64,000 bases of DNA from Diplolepis rosae (Eukaryota; Arthropoda; Insecta; Hymenoptera; Diplolepididae): NCBI GenBank assembly GCA_030998225.1, contig JAPYXD010000450.1, positions 930,001 to 994,000 of the forward strand, read 5' to 3'. Positions 35,183 to 47,330 of the stretch are shown piece by piece; the stretch's first letter is position 1; each line of letters begins with the position of its first letter. Position numbers and translations under genes: made by a program. A model generated the notes under the pieces. It was given only the letters and a program-made list of their open reading frames with translations, searched no databases and was not told the DNA's origin.

Positions 35183-37755
35183 CTACTGGCCCTCCCCGTT
35201 GTTTCGCTCTTGACGCCCATCAAGTTCTCCCGTCTTCATCGCAAGTGTGATGAATGACTCGATGAGCGTCCAGAACCGTTCAGACTGGAGCATGAGAGAG
35301 ACCATCGTGTCGGGAGTGAGTTCGGAACCCACCGCCTGACCGAGGGCCTCCCTAGCCACACCCCATTTTGCGCAGACGAAGATTGCGTGCTCTGCATTAT
35401 CCACCGTGAAATCGCAGTAGCAACACGTCTCCTCGTCTCTCTTCTTAAAGCGCCTTAGGTACGCGTTAAAACAGCCATGGCCCGAGAGCGTTTGCACCAA
35501 GTAAAAGCCGACTTCCCCGTGCTTTCTGTTCAGCCAGGTGGCGAGCTCCGGGATCAGGCGGTAGGTCCATCTCCCTGTCTGCTCACCATGCCATCTCATC
35601 TGCCATTTCTCGACGAGTTTACGCCTTCCATCCTTGCGGATGGCCTCCTTCGCGCGAGCGATTTCCTGCGGGTCGGCGCAGGTAAGCTCCTTGCGAAGCT
35701 GAAAGGTTTCCTGCCTTTCCTCCGCCAATAAATCTATTGGCGGGACGCTCGCCAGGACCAGCACAGCAATCGTCGAGATAGTTCTATACGCCGAAACTAT
35801 TCTCAGCGCGACAAGTCTCTGCGCCGAGAACAGCTTCTTCTGGATAGCATGGTTTTGCAAGGCATTGGCCCAGACCGGAGCTGCATAAAGCAGCTTCGAA
35901 TGGACCACGCTCGCCACCAATCTTCTTTTCGCTTCCCTGGGTCCACCAATGTTTGGCATAAGCTGGGCCAGGTTCGCTCCACATTGGATGGCTTTGGCAG
36001 CTGCGATCTTTAGGTGTTCGCCAAAGCTAAGCCTACGATCCAGCTGCACTCCCAGGTACTTAATGCTTGTTTTCCACTCGACTTCATGCTCTCCGAGAAC
36101 GATCCTCGGATATTGGAAGTATCTACTGTCCGTAACGACCAAGCCTCGGTTTTCTCAGGGGCCATTTTAAGGCCACTGCCATCCAACAAGCGCTTAGCTC
36201 GCCACTGACTTTCATTGATCCTCAGCTCTAGGATCCCGACGTCGTCAGCGGCGCACACGACAAGTGCGTCATCCGCGAAGCCGACGATGCTCGTTCCAGC
36301 AGGTAGGTCCATGCGCAGAAAGTCATCGTACATGACGTTCCAAAAGAGTGGACCCACCCGCGACCCTTGAGGAGCGCCACATGTCATCTCTTCTTGAAGA
36401 GACCATTTGTCGCCCTCGTAAATCACCCACCTGTCGCACAGATAGTCATTTATCATTCGCAAGAGGTATTCTGGAACCTTTTTCCGCATCATCGCCTCGA
36501 TGCAGATGTCCCATCTCGCGGTAGAACGCATTGCGTATGTCAATGCTAATCAACGCACAGAATCCCTTACGCTTACCAGTTCCTTTTCTTGCCTTTGTGG
36601 CGATGTTAACCACAGCTTGGATAGCGTCCACAGTGGACCTGCCTTTCCTGAACCCGAACTGGTTTTCCGAGAGACCGTTCTCCCCGACCAAGAGAGCCTG
36701 AAGCTGGTGTAGAATCAACTCCTCCAGAAGCTTCCCCATCGTATCCAATAAGCATATTGGTCTATACGACGAGGCAATCCCTAGAGGTTTGTTGCCCTTC
36801 CTTAGCAGGACCAACCTCTGCTTCTTCCAATCTGCGAAGAACCTCCCATCCCGAAGACAGGAGTTGAAGGCTTCTCGGAGGATCTCCGGGTATGCCCCGA
36901 TCACCTCTTTGAGGATCTCGTTCGGCACCCCGTCGATACCCGGCGCTGTATTTGCCTTAAGCCTTCCACCCGCTCTCTTTAGTTCTTCGAGAGTGAAGAG
37001 TTCTTCGCGCCAGACCACGCAGGAACTTCGGTCCTGTTTTTGGAACGGCTCCACGTGTGGAAACAAGCTTCGCACAATGTGATTAATGTGATGAACTCGA
37101 TCGGGATTATCCAGGCCCGGGGTCTTTCTTCTAGCCACCAATCTCTTGGTGACTGTTTTGAAGGCGAGACCCCATGGGTCCTTCTCGACCTCACCGATCA
37201 AGTCTTTCCAGCTTTGAAGTCGGTTTTTCTTTATGCCTCGCCTCAAAGCTGTTCTTGCCCCTTTCCATGCCTCGTGCAGCGTGGCATCCCCCTTTGAACG
37301 GGTGAATTTTCGCCATGCTGCGAGGCATTCTCGACGTAGGGCTGCCAACTGGTCGTTCCACCAGTACATCGACCCTTGGCTTGCCTGCGCTTACGGCGAG
37401 GCATCGAGTAGTCACAAGCCGCGACCACCTTCTGCCTCACCGAGCGCACAGCAACTTCAAGCGATCCAGCAGGGCAGACCCAACCAAGCTCATCGATGAG
37501 CCTGGTTTCTTCGGGGTGTTCGCGAAGTCTTTCCCTGCTGAGTCGTCTCGTGTTCCAGGAGGGGCTCCTTCCTTCGCCGACCCTAACCTTATTCACTGCT
37601 TGACACTGTTGTTCTAGAAAAAATTCGATGCGCCGGTGGTGACTCAAGGTTATTACCTCGAGGACCGACCAGTCGCTTATCTTTGAAGCGAGGCGAGGTG
37701 CGGTAATCGTGAGATCAATTATTGACCCCTCCGCTCCTCGTCTGAACATTAGGCA
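35183..37755 (-). pseudogene. R1-clade LINE pol (endonuclease C-terminus, reverse transcriptase, C-terminal zinc motif)
   Basis: Target-primed retrotransposon polyprotein, 5' truncated inside the endonuclease (GSIIDLTITAPRLASKISDW near 37720 is its C-terminal end, with LSHHRRIEF). Reverse transcriptase follows: APGIDGVPNEILKEV, SSYRPICLLDTMGKLLEELI, NQFGFRKGRSTVDAI, ISIDIRNAF, GAPQGSRVGPLFWNVMYDDF, and an intact catalytic GFADDALVV near 36270. The C-terminal zinc-like motif CCYCDFTVDNAEH lies near 35400. Three frameshifts (about 37300, 36540 and 36140) separate otherwise long open frames. It ends TGA/TAG near 35183. Classed R1-like from this domain order and motif style. Confidence 0.88.
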
Positions 37756-38172
37756 ACATATTGATAAATATATAGTTTCAATACAGATGTAAGTTCCTGG
37801 AGCGTCTTCGTAGTAAAAATAAAAATTATTATAAAGATTAAATAAAAAAATGTGTTCACAGAATTTTTATTTTTCACTTCTTTACCTTTAATTTCCACTC
37901 AACAAAAAATTAAGATTATTACCCAAATATTTATTTGCGTAACAAAAAATCTATTCTAATTCCACAAAGCAGAATAAAATTTCTATTACTTTCATCGCTG
38001 TCTCGTATTTTTTAATTCCTTTAAATTCACTTCCTTTTCTTTTCCTAGGTGAATTAACATGAATTGGATTTTGCCTTTTTTCTTTTACCACTAACAGAAT
38101 AAGACGCAAAGGAAAAATCAGGTATTAAATGTAATTCATTTTTTTAATTCTATTCAATTCAAACCTTCTTAC
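37756..38172. other. AT-rich non-coding stretch
   Basis: Nothing recognised between the LINE and the mariner fragment. It may be the continuation of the disrupted gene at 33.2 kb. Confidence 0.35.
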
Positions 38173-38640
38173 TGGGATGATGCAGTATTAGTACGTGTGG
38201 CATTAAGCTGGTTCAATCGTTTTCAATCTGTAAATTTGGATGTCAAAGATGCACCTTGCTCTGGTCGACCAATTACTGCAATATTCGATGGAATTATTAA
38301 AAAAATGTACCAAGAGTGGCACATTAGCAGTCGTGATATCGCCAAGGAATTAAAAATTGACCACAAAACAGCTTTAAATTATTTGAAGGAGGTTGGATAC
38401 AACAAATACTTTATGTTTGGGTGCCACATGAGTTAACATAGAAGAAATTAATCGATCGAATTTCTATCTGCGAATCGTTGCTAAAACGATAACAACTTGA
38501 ACCATTTTTGAAATGGTTCATAACAGGCAATAAAAAATGGATAACGTACGAGAATAGTTCACGAAAAGGATCGCGGTCGAAGCAAGGTGAAACTCCGCAA
38601 ACGGTGACAAAGCCAAGATTGTCGCGAGCGAGCAAACTAC
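38173..38640 (+). pseudogene. Mariner transposase N-terminal/middle fragment
   Basis: The plus strand gives WFNRFQSVNLDVKDAPCSGR, then HISSRDIAKELKIDHKTALN, a TAA near 38434, RISICESLLKR and FITGNKKWITYENSSRKGSR. This is the HTH half and the beginning of the catalytic core of a classical mariner; the first catalytic Asp is Asn here (TGNKKW). Truncated after ETPQTVTKPRLS; no inverted ends seen. Confidence 0.85.
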
Positions 38641-38783
38641 CGAGTTCGTTTTCCGTGCAGATAAATTACAGGGAAATGGATAAGAAGGGTATCTAAGGCG
38701 CAAATACCCCCCAAATCGAGTAAATCGACAGAAACATTTGATACATAATATGAAGAACAAACAGATACACGATTTCAAATTAT

Positions 38784-38951
38784 ATGATAACAAATTTTGA
38801 AAAGAAGTTAACAAGAACTTTGATAGATACAGGTGCGACACATTCATATGCTGTGCCAAATATTATTGAAAAAATTAATTTGCTGGATTCTAAAAATTTT
38901 CGTTCACTATTAAATAAACTAATAGTTGCAAATGGAGATAACATACAATAA
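38784..38951 (+). pseudogene. Retrotransposon aspartic protease fragment (gypsy-like)
   Basis: 56 codons containing TRTLIDTGATHSYAVPNIIE, the DTGA active-site motif of retroviral-type proteases. Basic, Gln/Asn-rich out-of-frame codons before it could be the end of gag. No reverse transcriptase follows. Confidence 0.6.
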
Positions 38952-39389
38952 AATACAATGAGTAGAGATAACAGGATAGGTAGTAATTCTACTCAAAATA
39001 ATTCATCTGCTTCATTCAATATAATAATAAAACAAATGATTCTGTCTAATTGAATAGCGTTTAAATGAATGTTGTTCCACGATTGATTGATGCAACCACA
39101 ACATCAACAAGTACGTGGCATTTTTCTTATGCAGAGCACGTTAAACTAATAATTAAGGTTGAAAGAGTTCGTTTATGTCCTGAAATCTATTTCATAAATT
39201 TAGATTAATTTGTGGACCCAAAGGTAGAGGAATAATTCGTACTCGGGTAAGCATTGCATTGCGAGAAAATAAACGGAAGAATTATGCGTTCCATATTCAA
39301 CGTACCCACGGACATGAAATTGCGACAGCAATAAGAGCAAGCAATCCCTGGTGCCCCATTCTTGAATTCGTACTAACGCGTGTGTGAGG
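38952..39389. other. Non-coding stretch
   Basis: Nothing recognised apart from short open frames. Confidence 0.4.
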
Positions 39390-39533
39390 GTGAAATCCGA
39401 TGACAGCAGAAAACGCAAAGCAGAAAACGGACAGCCAATTACAGAAGAGCTTTAGATTTCCTTCTTCTTAGAGCTGTTCTGTAATTGGCTGTTCGTTTTC
39501 TGCTTTGCGTTTTCTGCTGTCATCGGATTTCAC
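39390..39533. repeat. 144-bp near-perfect hairpin MITE
   Basis: The two ~57-bp arms start GTGAAATCCGATGACAGCAG and differ at a single position; the loop is about 30 bp. The very high arm identity points to recent insertion or ongoing arm conversion. Confidence 0.9.
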
Positions 39534-40335
39534 CTTGAGTTACACAGGTTACACTTTCCATCGACTTGTAATCAAGGAGGTGGTTAAAAAAGACGACAAT
39601 GGAACGGTAATTGCGAAGGTAAAGGTTTCCATTTATAATACAGTTTCATCAGGTATTAGGTCTCAAATCCTATTGTTAAAGTCTGTATTTTAGTTTTAAA
39701 AAAAGAATAATACTAAAAGTTTATGTTTTCTTAATTATTTAGATTTCATTAGAGGTGCCTAGATTATCGGAATCTTCAGTACCTTCCATATTTAACATTA
39801 TTAATTCTCGTCAGTGTAATGATTGGCCACTATATTGATTGCCAGGACAAGGAAAATAATATAAATCACATAAACATCGTTGATCACTTAATTATAGACC
39901 GAAATTTGTATATACTTACTTTTAAAATTTTAAAGCTAAAGGAACTTCAGCAGTTGATCCTGTGATAACAGAAAAGTTACATAGACTAGAGTAGTTCGCA
40001 TGATGCGCATGTCGCGGTGTAGAAACGAAACATAGTCATTCTGAGACGGCCCGGCCACAAGTTTCCGCCTTTTGCGGGGAAACGGGAGCGAAAACCACGA
40101 AAATAGAGTCGGCATAAGAACAATCACAGTCACACAAAACTCGCACGAAATAATTGCGAGGTTTCGTCAAGTCTTCGCCCAGTAATTAATGATTACCTTC
40201 CAAACCGGAAGTGAATGCGGCACGAACGTGGCGGTCTAGCTTTCGCCGACATTTTCGTTCGTACTCTCAGCGAGCGTCACAGTAACCTGTGGTCAGGGCA
40301 GGTCAACCTCTAATGTATTGAGTGTCCCCGTAGGA
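39534..40335. other. Non-coding; CpG-rich promoter-like DNA towards the THAP gene
   Basis: The first half is AT-rich. From about 40000 GC rises, with CCGGAAGTGAA (40205, an ETS-type site) and GCGAGCG patches. Confidence 0.35.
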
Positions 40336-40372
40336 TAGTTCATTTGAACGGATATGCGCGGCGCTAGTTGTA
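40336..40372 (+). repeat. Dispersed 37-bp motif, copy 1
   Basis: TAGTTCATTTGAACGGATAT then GCGCGGCGCTAGTTG; the same sequence with one change occurs at 47175-47211. It contains the palindrome GTTCATTTGAAC. It lies about 115 bp upstream of the THAP start codon. Confidence 0.85.
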
Positions 40373-40487
40373 GGAAGCGTATGGAGTGCGGCAAGGGAAC
40401 GGCTTCGTATGAGTTCCGCCATTGTTGTATACAAGTGTATACAAGTATCAACAATTCGTACGCGATTGCGCTTTTTAATCATTTAAA

Positions 40488-40904
40488 ATGAATTCGAAGT
40501 ACGAAATGCAGTGTGCGGTTAGTGGGTGTACCTATAAAAGGGGTCAGAAGAACAATGTGTCGATTCATCGGTTTCCGAAGAAAGAAAATGATGGACAACG
40601 ATGGATAGAAGCATGCGCAAATCCCTGCTTGTCGAGGTTAGAATACCTCCAAGTATTGGAAAAAAAATATTTTGTTTGTCATCGACATTTCGATGAACAA
40701 TGTTTTTACCAGAAGAGGAATGGCGTTTTTCTTTTAAAGTACGGTTCGGTTCCAACGCTAAATTTATTGTCGGGTAGTGATGTGTCAAAGTGTCAAAGTG
40801 ATGTGAAAATTAAACCGGCGACTGTTTCTTCCCCATCAGACTTTGAAATTTTGATCCCCCAAGTAGAAAAACCTGGAGAAGGCACACGAGACTGGAGAAA
40901 GTAG
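40488..40904 (+). CDS. THAP-domain zinc-finger protein (first exon)
   Basis: THAP domains bind DNA through a C2CH zinc site. ATG 40488 opens 138 codons with C9, C14, C64 and H67 (CAVSGC ... CHRH), the conserved FP at 29-30, W39, F68 and a C-terminal VPTLNL that stands for the AVPTIF motif. The domain is complete (about 85 residues); the tail is Ser/Pro-rich and ends at TAG 40902-40904. A consensus donor GTAAGT follows at 40921 in another frame, so the real transcript may continue through splicing, with either a frameshift or an alternative reading near 40890. The CpG-rich upstream DNA looks like a promoter. It could be a host gene or a domesticated or degraded P-type transposase start. Confidence 0.8.
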   Translation: MNSKYEMQCAVSGCTYKRGQKNNVSIHRFPKKENDGQRWIEACANPCLSRLEYLQVLEKKYFVCHRHFDEQCFYQKRNGVFLLKYGSVPTLNLLSGSDVSKCQSDVKIKPATVSSPSDFEILIPQVEKPGEGTRDWRK

Positions 40905-40924
40905 CGTGCAGTTTGTTCACGTAA

Positions 40925-41778
40925 GTAGCAATATTTTTAATTTCATACGATGTTGTATATAATTTCAAACTTTTCGACTCTGATCAGAGTCCTTATTAGT
41001 GATCTTTATTTCTTAAATTGTAAGTACAATAAATAAAATATTATACATATGAGCCCTATTTGAGATACCTAAACTATAAAACTAGTCTATACAATACAGG
41101 TCAAAATTATTTATTCACCTGCTGTTTTAGCTATTCTTAAAGTGTCTTAATTTTTATAATAACAAGTTGAAGTTTCTTTTCCCATAATAGCATGGAAGTG
41201 AATAAAATTTTGCATCTGAGCCCAAGTTGAAGGTAAAATGATAATTTTATAAGAATATTTTGCAAAAAAACGTCAAATTTCGATCTTTTTGAAAAATATT
41301 AATAACACTGAAATTAATTAAGATTTTTAAACGTTTTTGGTCTCATTTTGAAGGTTACTCTTCATAGTATTTTGTTAACTTATCAAGATATTTTTAGAAT
41401 TTTTCTTTTGCATTCTACCCTGGGGTCAAACATGATACAAAGAAGTCGAAAAATTTCAAATAAAGAAAGTAATCTATAAATTTTATGACCTTTTTTTATC
41501 ATTTTTGACGCCGGGTAGAATCCAGGGAAAAAAATCTGAAAATACCTTGATCAGTTAGCAAAATACTATAAGCATTGTTTAGTATATGTTCAGCCTGTCC
41601 TGCTCATATGGCATCGTATTTTATAGGACTTCTACAAATTGCTCGTTCGCTCGATTGCTTTGCAATCGGCATCAATGGCTCGATAGAACTTTTAAAAGGT
41701 GCATTATTATCCATATTATTTTGCCAAATTAACTTAATTGTCTTTCTTAACAAATTGTAATTGTTTTATTTATGCTTC
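40925..41778. other. Non-coding stretch between THAP exon and copia element
   Basis: It contains a diverged hairpin (41366-41572). A 61-codon frame at 41575-41760 is unrecognised. Confidence 0.35.
41366..41572. repeat. ~207-bp imperfect hairpin
   Basis: The left arm begins AGTATTTTGTTAACTTATCA, and the right arm is its diverged complement ending AAATACT. Includes CATTCTACCCTGGGG / CGGGTAGAATCCAGGG pairing. Confidence 0.6.
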
Positions 41779-42008
41779 TGTTAGAATATGAGGTACATTT
41801 AAGTAAGTGTGTATCAAAGAATGTGTGCGCAGCGCTATCACACGGAAGTATATGTATACTATAGCGTGCGGCTGAACGGCGGCTCTCTCGTTTGTCGTCC
41901 TCCGCAGAGAGCGGTTGTATATTACGAGTGAGAGTGATTAAATAAAGTTTCTAGTTGCTATTATCTAATAGAGTGGTTTATTGGAACAAACCCTGTTAAT
42001 AACAAACA
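41779..42008 (+). repeat. Copia 5' LTR
   Basis: Starts TGTTAGAATATGAGG and ends AACAAACA, following the TG...CA rule. Contains AATAAAG near 41940. Four differences from the 3' LTR by eye. Confidence 0.95.
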
Positions 42009-42026
42009 TGGCAGCAGAGCGTGGTT
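42009..42026 (+). promoter_or_regulatory. Copia primer-binding site
   Basis: TGGCAGCAGAGCGTGGTT directly follows the LTR and closely resembles the complement of the 3' end of initiator tRNA-Met including CCA. Confidence 0.6.
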
Positions 42027-42090
42027 ACGGCCGGGGAGGTAAAGTGTTTTTGATTTGAGCGCTAGGTAAGTGCAAGAACAAGAAAAACGC

Positions 42091-43416
42091 ATGAGCGTAA
42101 AAAAAGAACCTCAAGTAGTAAAAAGTGAAACAAAAGGTGACATTGAACAAACAGAAGAGTTTTTTGATTGCGAAACAAGAAGTGAACAAAAGGAAGTTCC
42201 TGTTGAAAACAAGATGGCTTCGGAAAATAAAGGAATCACGTTACAAGTATTTGATGGGACAGACTATGGTAAATGGAAGTACAAATTAAAATTATTTCTA
42301 GAATTTAAAGAGTGCAATGAAGTTATAGAAAATGATGAAAGACCGGCAGCGATAACAGAAGTTGAGTGGAAGAAGAAAGAGATAAAAGCCAAAAATTATA
42401 TAGTAATCAGTATGGCAAATACACAATTGGAACTGATTATTTCAGAAGAAACTGCAAAGAAAATGGTTGCTAAGTTGGATGAAAATTACTTAGTTAAAAG
42501 TAGTGCTGTGAAATTATTATGTAGAAGAAAGCTGCTCGATTTGAAAATGGAAGTAAGTGAGAACCCGACAGACTTTTATAATAACTTTGAAAAATTAGTG
42601 AACGAATTAAAAAATGCTGGAGAAAATGTGACGAAAGAAGATAAACTAAACTATTTCTTATTGACGCTACCAGAAAGTATGTCACACATGGTTGATATTG
42701 TGGACGCCGTAGCTGAAAAGTATAAAACCGGGGAATTTATAAAATCAAAGTTGGAATTTGAATTTAAAAAAAGACATGGTGAAAGTGAAAATTCGAGATC
42801 AAACGCGTTTACCTTTGAGAAAAGAAGAGAGGATAAAAGGACATGTTATGTATGTGGCAGTGAAGGGCACATACAGTACGATTGCCCGAAGAAAAACAAT
42901 TCGTGGAATCAAGGGACGCCGCAGCGAGGAGGCGGTAGAGGAAGCCGTGTGCCACAAAGAGGAGGGGGCAACGGCAGAGGCTACAACACGCAGCAGCGAG
43001 GAACGAGTTCCAACCGGCGTGGAAGGAGCGGCTACAGACAATGCGGCCGGGGCGCGCGAGGCAGCGACAACAACAGCCAAGGTCATCACAACGCTGAGAA
43101 GAGCGAAGTGTTGAGCACTTCAGTAGAAACAAGGTCTGCGAATATAAGTAACGGTAATGTAAATGAAAATAAAATAGAATGGATTTTAGATAGCGGATGT
43201 ACAAACCACGTGATTAATAATGAAAACTATTTTAGTGATGCAATTGTATTAAAAGAGCCTATTAATGTTAAAGTAGGTGATGGTATAATTTTGAAAGCGA
43301 CAAAAGTAGGTCATGTAAAAAGCAAATTCAGAACGTCTAATGAAGAAATAGATTTGGAATTACAAAATGTATTTTACGTTAAAGATATGGACAGAAATTT
43401 ATATAAGTTTCGCTAA
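42091..43416 (+). pseudogene. Copia gag and protease
   Basis: ATG 42091 (MSVKKEPQ); an upstream in-frame GTG at 42070 is not needed. A UBN2/gag region (about residues 50-230) is followed by a CCHC zinc knuckle, CYVCGSEGHIQYDC (about 42847). A Gly/Arg-rich RNA-binding stretch (RGGGRGSR, RGRSGYR) comes next, then the aspartic protease signature WILDSGCTNHV (about 43180). The frame ends TAA 43414-43416 by a shift shortly before; in the family gag and pol form one frame. Function: virus-like particle and polyprotein cleavage in the cytoplasm. Confidence 0.9.
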
Positions 43417-44566
43417 AGTGATTGATAATCATAAAATAATATCTATCGGAAATAGCTCAAAAATATATAATAGAAACAATAAATTGATTGCGATAGCATG
43501 GAAAATTGGTAGAATGTATAAAATGACTAGTTTTATTGAAAGAAGTAAAGAATCTAATTTGAGAGTTAAAAATGGAAAAATGACTTTAAAAGAAAAGTGG
43601 CATAGAACATTGGGACACGTTAACTTTAATTATTTGAATACAATGTGTAAAAATCATGTTTTACAGGGTTTGCCTAGTGAAATAGAAACAGATTACTATA
43701 AATGTGCTACGTGTATTGAAAACAAAATGCACAATATCCCTTTTGATAATAATAGGAAAAGAGCGAAGGATATATTAGAAATAGTACATACAGATTTGAA
43801 TGGTCCACACAATACAGTAGGTTATAGAGGAGAAAAGTATTTTATAACTTTTATTGATGATTATAGTAAATTGGCGAAAATTTATGCAATTAAGTCTAAA
43901 GATGAAGTTTATGATCGTTTTATTGAATATATAAATTTAATTGAAAATAAGACTGGAAAAAAAATAAAGAAATTAAGATGTGATAATGGAACTGAATATT
44001 TAAATAAAGATATGTATAAATTGTGTAGACAAAAGGGAATTGAATTAGAAACATGTCCACCTTATGTACATGAGCTTAACGGAACAACAGAAAGGTACAA
44101 TAGGACAATTATGGATAGTACTAGGTGTTTGTTAGCTGAGTCCAAGATAGAGAGAAAGTTTTGGCCAGAGGTAGTCTGCACCGCAGCATATTTAAAGAAT
44201 AGGACAATTGCGAACACGGTAGTAAGAAATAAATCTCCTTATGAGATATTTCTTAATGAAAAGCCAGACACAAAGTATTTAAAATTGTACGGCAGTAAAG
44301 TATTTGTTAGAGTACCTGAAAGTAAAAGAAATTCAAAATGGGATAGAAAAAGCTGATTTGGGTACTTTAATAGGTTATGATGTAGTAGGTTACAGAGTTC
44401 TAATAGGAAATAGAGTTATTGTAGCTAGACATGTTGATGTTATAGAAGAAGATATAAAGTGCATTGGATTTAATGATATTGATGAAGGAAATGAAAACAA
44501 CAATGACCTAATCCCTTCAACTACTTCGACCCTCGGAGAGATTAGGGGAAAGCAAAACTGATGTAG
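43417..44566 (+). pseudogene. Copia integrase and linker
   Basis: It continues in another frame: HRTLGHVNFNYLNTM ... CATCIENK (HHCC zinc domain, about 43600-43730), then the catalytic core with HTDLNGPH, FIDDYSKLAKIY, LRCDNGTEY and the Glu in GTTERYNRTI (about 44080). Frameshifts near 44345 and 44550 disrupt the C-terminal part (LIGYDVVGYRVL). All three acidic catalytic positions are visible. Confidence 0.9.
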
Positions 44567-46278
44567 AAAATTTAAATGAAAATATAAATAATAATGAAAA
44601 TGTTGAAAATGAAGTAGAAGAAGTACCCGAAATAAGAAGGTCACAAAGGACGATTACAAGACCTAGTAGATTTGATGATAATTATGCATATAGTGGATGT
44701 ATTTATGTAAATTATTGTAGTGCAGATAGTCCTGTAAGCTTTAAAGAGGATATTGAAAGTGATGAGTCTAGTTTTTTGATAGATGCTATGAATAAAGAGA
44801 TGAATAGTTTAAAAGACAAATAAAACGTGGGTATTAGTTAAAAAACCAAAGAATGGGAAGGTGTTAGATGTAACATGGATTTACACTAAGAAAAACGAAC
44901 ATATGTATAAAGCGAGAATTGTAGTACGAGGATACCAACAAACAGACGTGTTGGACGATATTTATTCTCCAGTAGCGAAAACACAAACGTTGAAAGTATT
45001 ATTGTCATATTGTTGTCAAAATGGACTTTTGATAGAACAGATGGATGTTGAGACGGCATTTTTAAATGGGAAGGTTAAATCGAAAGTTTTTGTAAAACAG
45101 CCTGAAGGTTATGAGGATGGAACTGAAAGAGTATGCCTATTGAATAAAGCGTTATATGGATTGCGTGAGAGTCCACGAGCATGGTATGAGTGTCTTGATG
45201 ATTATTTAAAATCATTAGGATTTATGAGAAGTGAACATAACTATTGTTTATATACGTTGATAGATAGAAATGAAATTATTTATTTAATTATATTTGTAAA
45301 CGACCTTTTAATTTGCTGTAAAAATAGACAAAATTTAGATAATATAAAAGGTATGTTAAAGGAAAGATTTCAGATGAAAGAATTGGGAAAGATAAGTATG
45401 TATTTGGGTATTAATATTGAATATGATGAAAAGAATAATGAGATGTACTTAGATCAAAGGAAGTATATTGAATCACTAACTAGAAAATATCAGATTGAAG
45501 AAGCTAAATTATATAAAACGCCAATGGAACAAAATTTAAAGTTAGAGCCTGCGGAAGAGTCAAATGAGAAAATAAAGTATAGAAATTTGATAGGAGCACT
45601 TTTGTATATTAGTTCAGGAACTAGATTAGATATAAGTTATAGCGTTAACTACTTAAGTAGGTTTCAAAATTGTTTTGATGAAACGCATTTTAAATATGCT
45701 TTAAGAATTTTAATATACCTGTATTCAACCAAAGACTTAAAATTAAAGTTTAAGAGAAATGATCAAGTAGATATTCTGGAATGCTATGTAGATGCAGATT
45801 GGGCAGGAGATTGTGCAGACAGAAAATCCACAACTGGTTATATTGTAAGATTATATGGAAATGTGATTCATTGGAAATCAAGGAAACAAGGAAGTGTAAC
45901 AAAGTCTTCGACAGCTGCAGAATATGTTGCACTGTCTGAAGCAGTGAGTGAAATTCTGTTGATAAGAGATGTGTTAAGTAGCTTTAAGGTAGAAATTAAA
46001 AATCCCGTCAATATGTATGAAGATAATTCTGGCGCTGTAAGTATTGCGAAATACGGAAATTTTACTAAAAAATCAAAGTACATTGAAGTACACTATCATT
46101 TTGTAAGTGAGAATTATGAAAAGGGTTTGATTGTTGTTTTAAAATTAAGTTCTGAAAAAATTGTAGCAGATATATTAACGAAAGCTCTGGGGCGTGTATG
46201 GTTCGAAATTTTGAGATGTTTTTTAAATTTAATTTTAAAAAATATTGAAATTGCGCACTACATAAATGTAAGGAGGCG
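44567..46278 (+). pseudogene. Copia reverse transcriptase and RNase H
   Basis: A short acidic linker ends in a TAA near 44821, so the RT N-terminus is cut; the frame resumes at TWIYTKKNEHMYKARIV. RT motifs: QMDVETAFLNGKV, LNKALYGLRESPRAWYE, then FVNDLLICC near 45300, where the family has Y-V-D-D. One catalytic Asp is therefore Asn, predicted to abolish activity. RNase H: YVDADWAGDCADRKSTTGY and SSTAAEYVALSEA (about 45790-45930). A short AAGGAGGCG purine tract precedes the 3' LTR. Confidence 0.92.
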
Positions 46279-46508
46279 TGTTAGAATATGAGGTACATTT
46301 AAGTAAGTGTGTATCAAAGAATGTGTGCGCAGCGCTATCACACGGAAGTATATGTATACTATAGCGAGCGGCTGAACGGCGGCTCTCTCGTTTGTCGTCC
46401 TCCGCAGAGAGCGGTTGTATATTAAGAGTGAGAGTGATTAAATAAAGTTTCTAGTTGCTATTATCTAATAGAGTGGTTTATTAGAACAAACCCTGTTAAC
46501 AACAAACA
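46279..46508 (+). repeat. Copia 3' LTR
   Basis: Same boundaries as the 5' LTR (TGTTAGAATATG to AACAAACA), about 98% identical. Confidence 0.95.
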
Positions 46509-46513
46509 GTTTC

Positions 46514-47174
46514 TTAGGAGTTGCAAAGATATTTTTAAAGTTACCTCAATAAAAAATTGACCAAGCGATGAAGGAACTTTGCAGGTTTAAAGCGAGGCCG
46601 TTGTACGAACTTATGGAAAAGCAAGGAATTCAAATCAACAGAGGTACAAAAAATAACTCTGATATGGCTTGATAGATTAGCTTTTATGGCCTAATAAGTC
46701 TGCAGGACATCCGTCTTCTAATTTAACTAAAAATGTAAATATCGACTTACTGCAGAATGAACATCTCTTTGAAATCATAATATGGCTTCAAGATTTTTAT
46801 ATTGGCACATTGCTACGAAATTAATATAAATTGGTTTTAAATTATTCTTGGCCACGACATCAATAAAAATTATCTTGTTGTACAAAAATTAAGGCAAAAT
46901 GCGCTGAGCAACTATATTTTCTGAAAATAAAAATACAAATTACAGATATTTTTGATTTTTACTTATTACGACCAAACCAAGATTTAAGGCAAAATTGTGA
47001 GAATTTAATTCAAGAGTGAGTTGATATTAACTTCTCACTCTTGAATTATATTTTAACAATTTTGCGTTAAATCTTCAATTTCCTTTTAATTATATTTGAA
47101 TATATTATTCTCTGTAACACATTTAAAGAACCTACGTATGCATGTATATGCACTAACACGTGCACACATAATGG
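46514..47174. other. Non-coding DNA after the copia insertion, with one hairpin
   Basis: An unrecognised plus-strand patch near 46565-46665 reads AMKELCRFKARPLYELMEKQ, with stops after it. A 93-bp hairpin lies at 46981-47073. Confidence 0.35.
46981..47073. repeat. 93-bp hairpin
   Basis: GATTTAAGGCAAAATTGTGA on the left pairs with the complement ending GCGTTAAATC; CAAGAGTGAG/CTCACTCTTG closes the inner stem. Confidence 0.75.
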
Positions 47175-47211
47175 TAGTTCATTTGAACGGATATACGCGG
47201 CGCTAGTTGCT
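47175..47211 (+). repeat. Dispersed 37-bp motif, copy 2
   Basis: Same as 40336-40372 except ATACGC for ATGCGC, continuing GCGGCGCTAGTTG. Followed within 60 bp by the 5S-like relic. Confidence 0.85.
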
Positions 47212-47244
47212 AGCGGTCCACCACCTTTCCATTAGGTTCGCACG

Positions 47245-47330
47245 GCCTGCCTGTGGTTGCTGCCACTCAACCGATCACCCAGGTTAAGCAGCTTAGTGCA
47301 TGGTCGCTGGATGGGCGATTTTTTTTTGCA
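47245..47330 (+). pseudogene. 5S rRNA-like relic
   Basis: CCGATCACCCAGGTTAAGCA at 47271, then GGTCGC and TGGATGGGCGA, followed by nine T, matches the internal control region and 3' half of insect 5S rRNA by recall, with a 4-base gap and mismatches. The 5' part (GCCTGCCTGTGGTTGC) is only loosely similar. Probably a 5S pseudogene or a 5S-derived SINE head. Confidence 0.5.

Larger units (their letters stand above)
41779..46508 (+). mobile_element. Copia LTR retrotransposon, complete structure, 4.73 kb
   Basis: Two 230-bp LTRs, a primer-binding site, gag-protease, integrase, reverse transcriptase and RNase H in copia order (integrase before RT). It is flanked by GCTTC (41774-41778) and GTTTC (46509-46513), an almost perfect 5-bp target duplication. 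The coding region is broken at several points although the LTRs are about 98% identical. Confidence 0.95.
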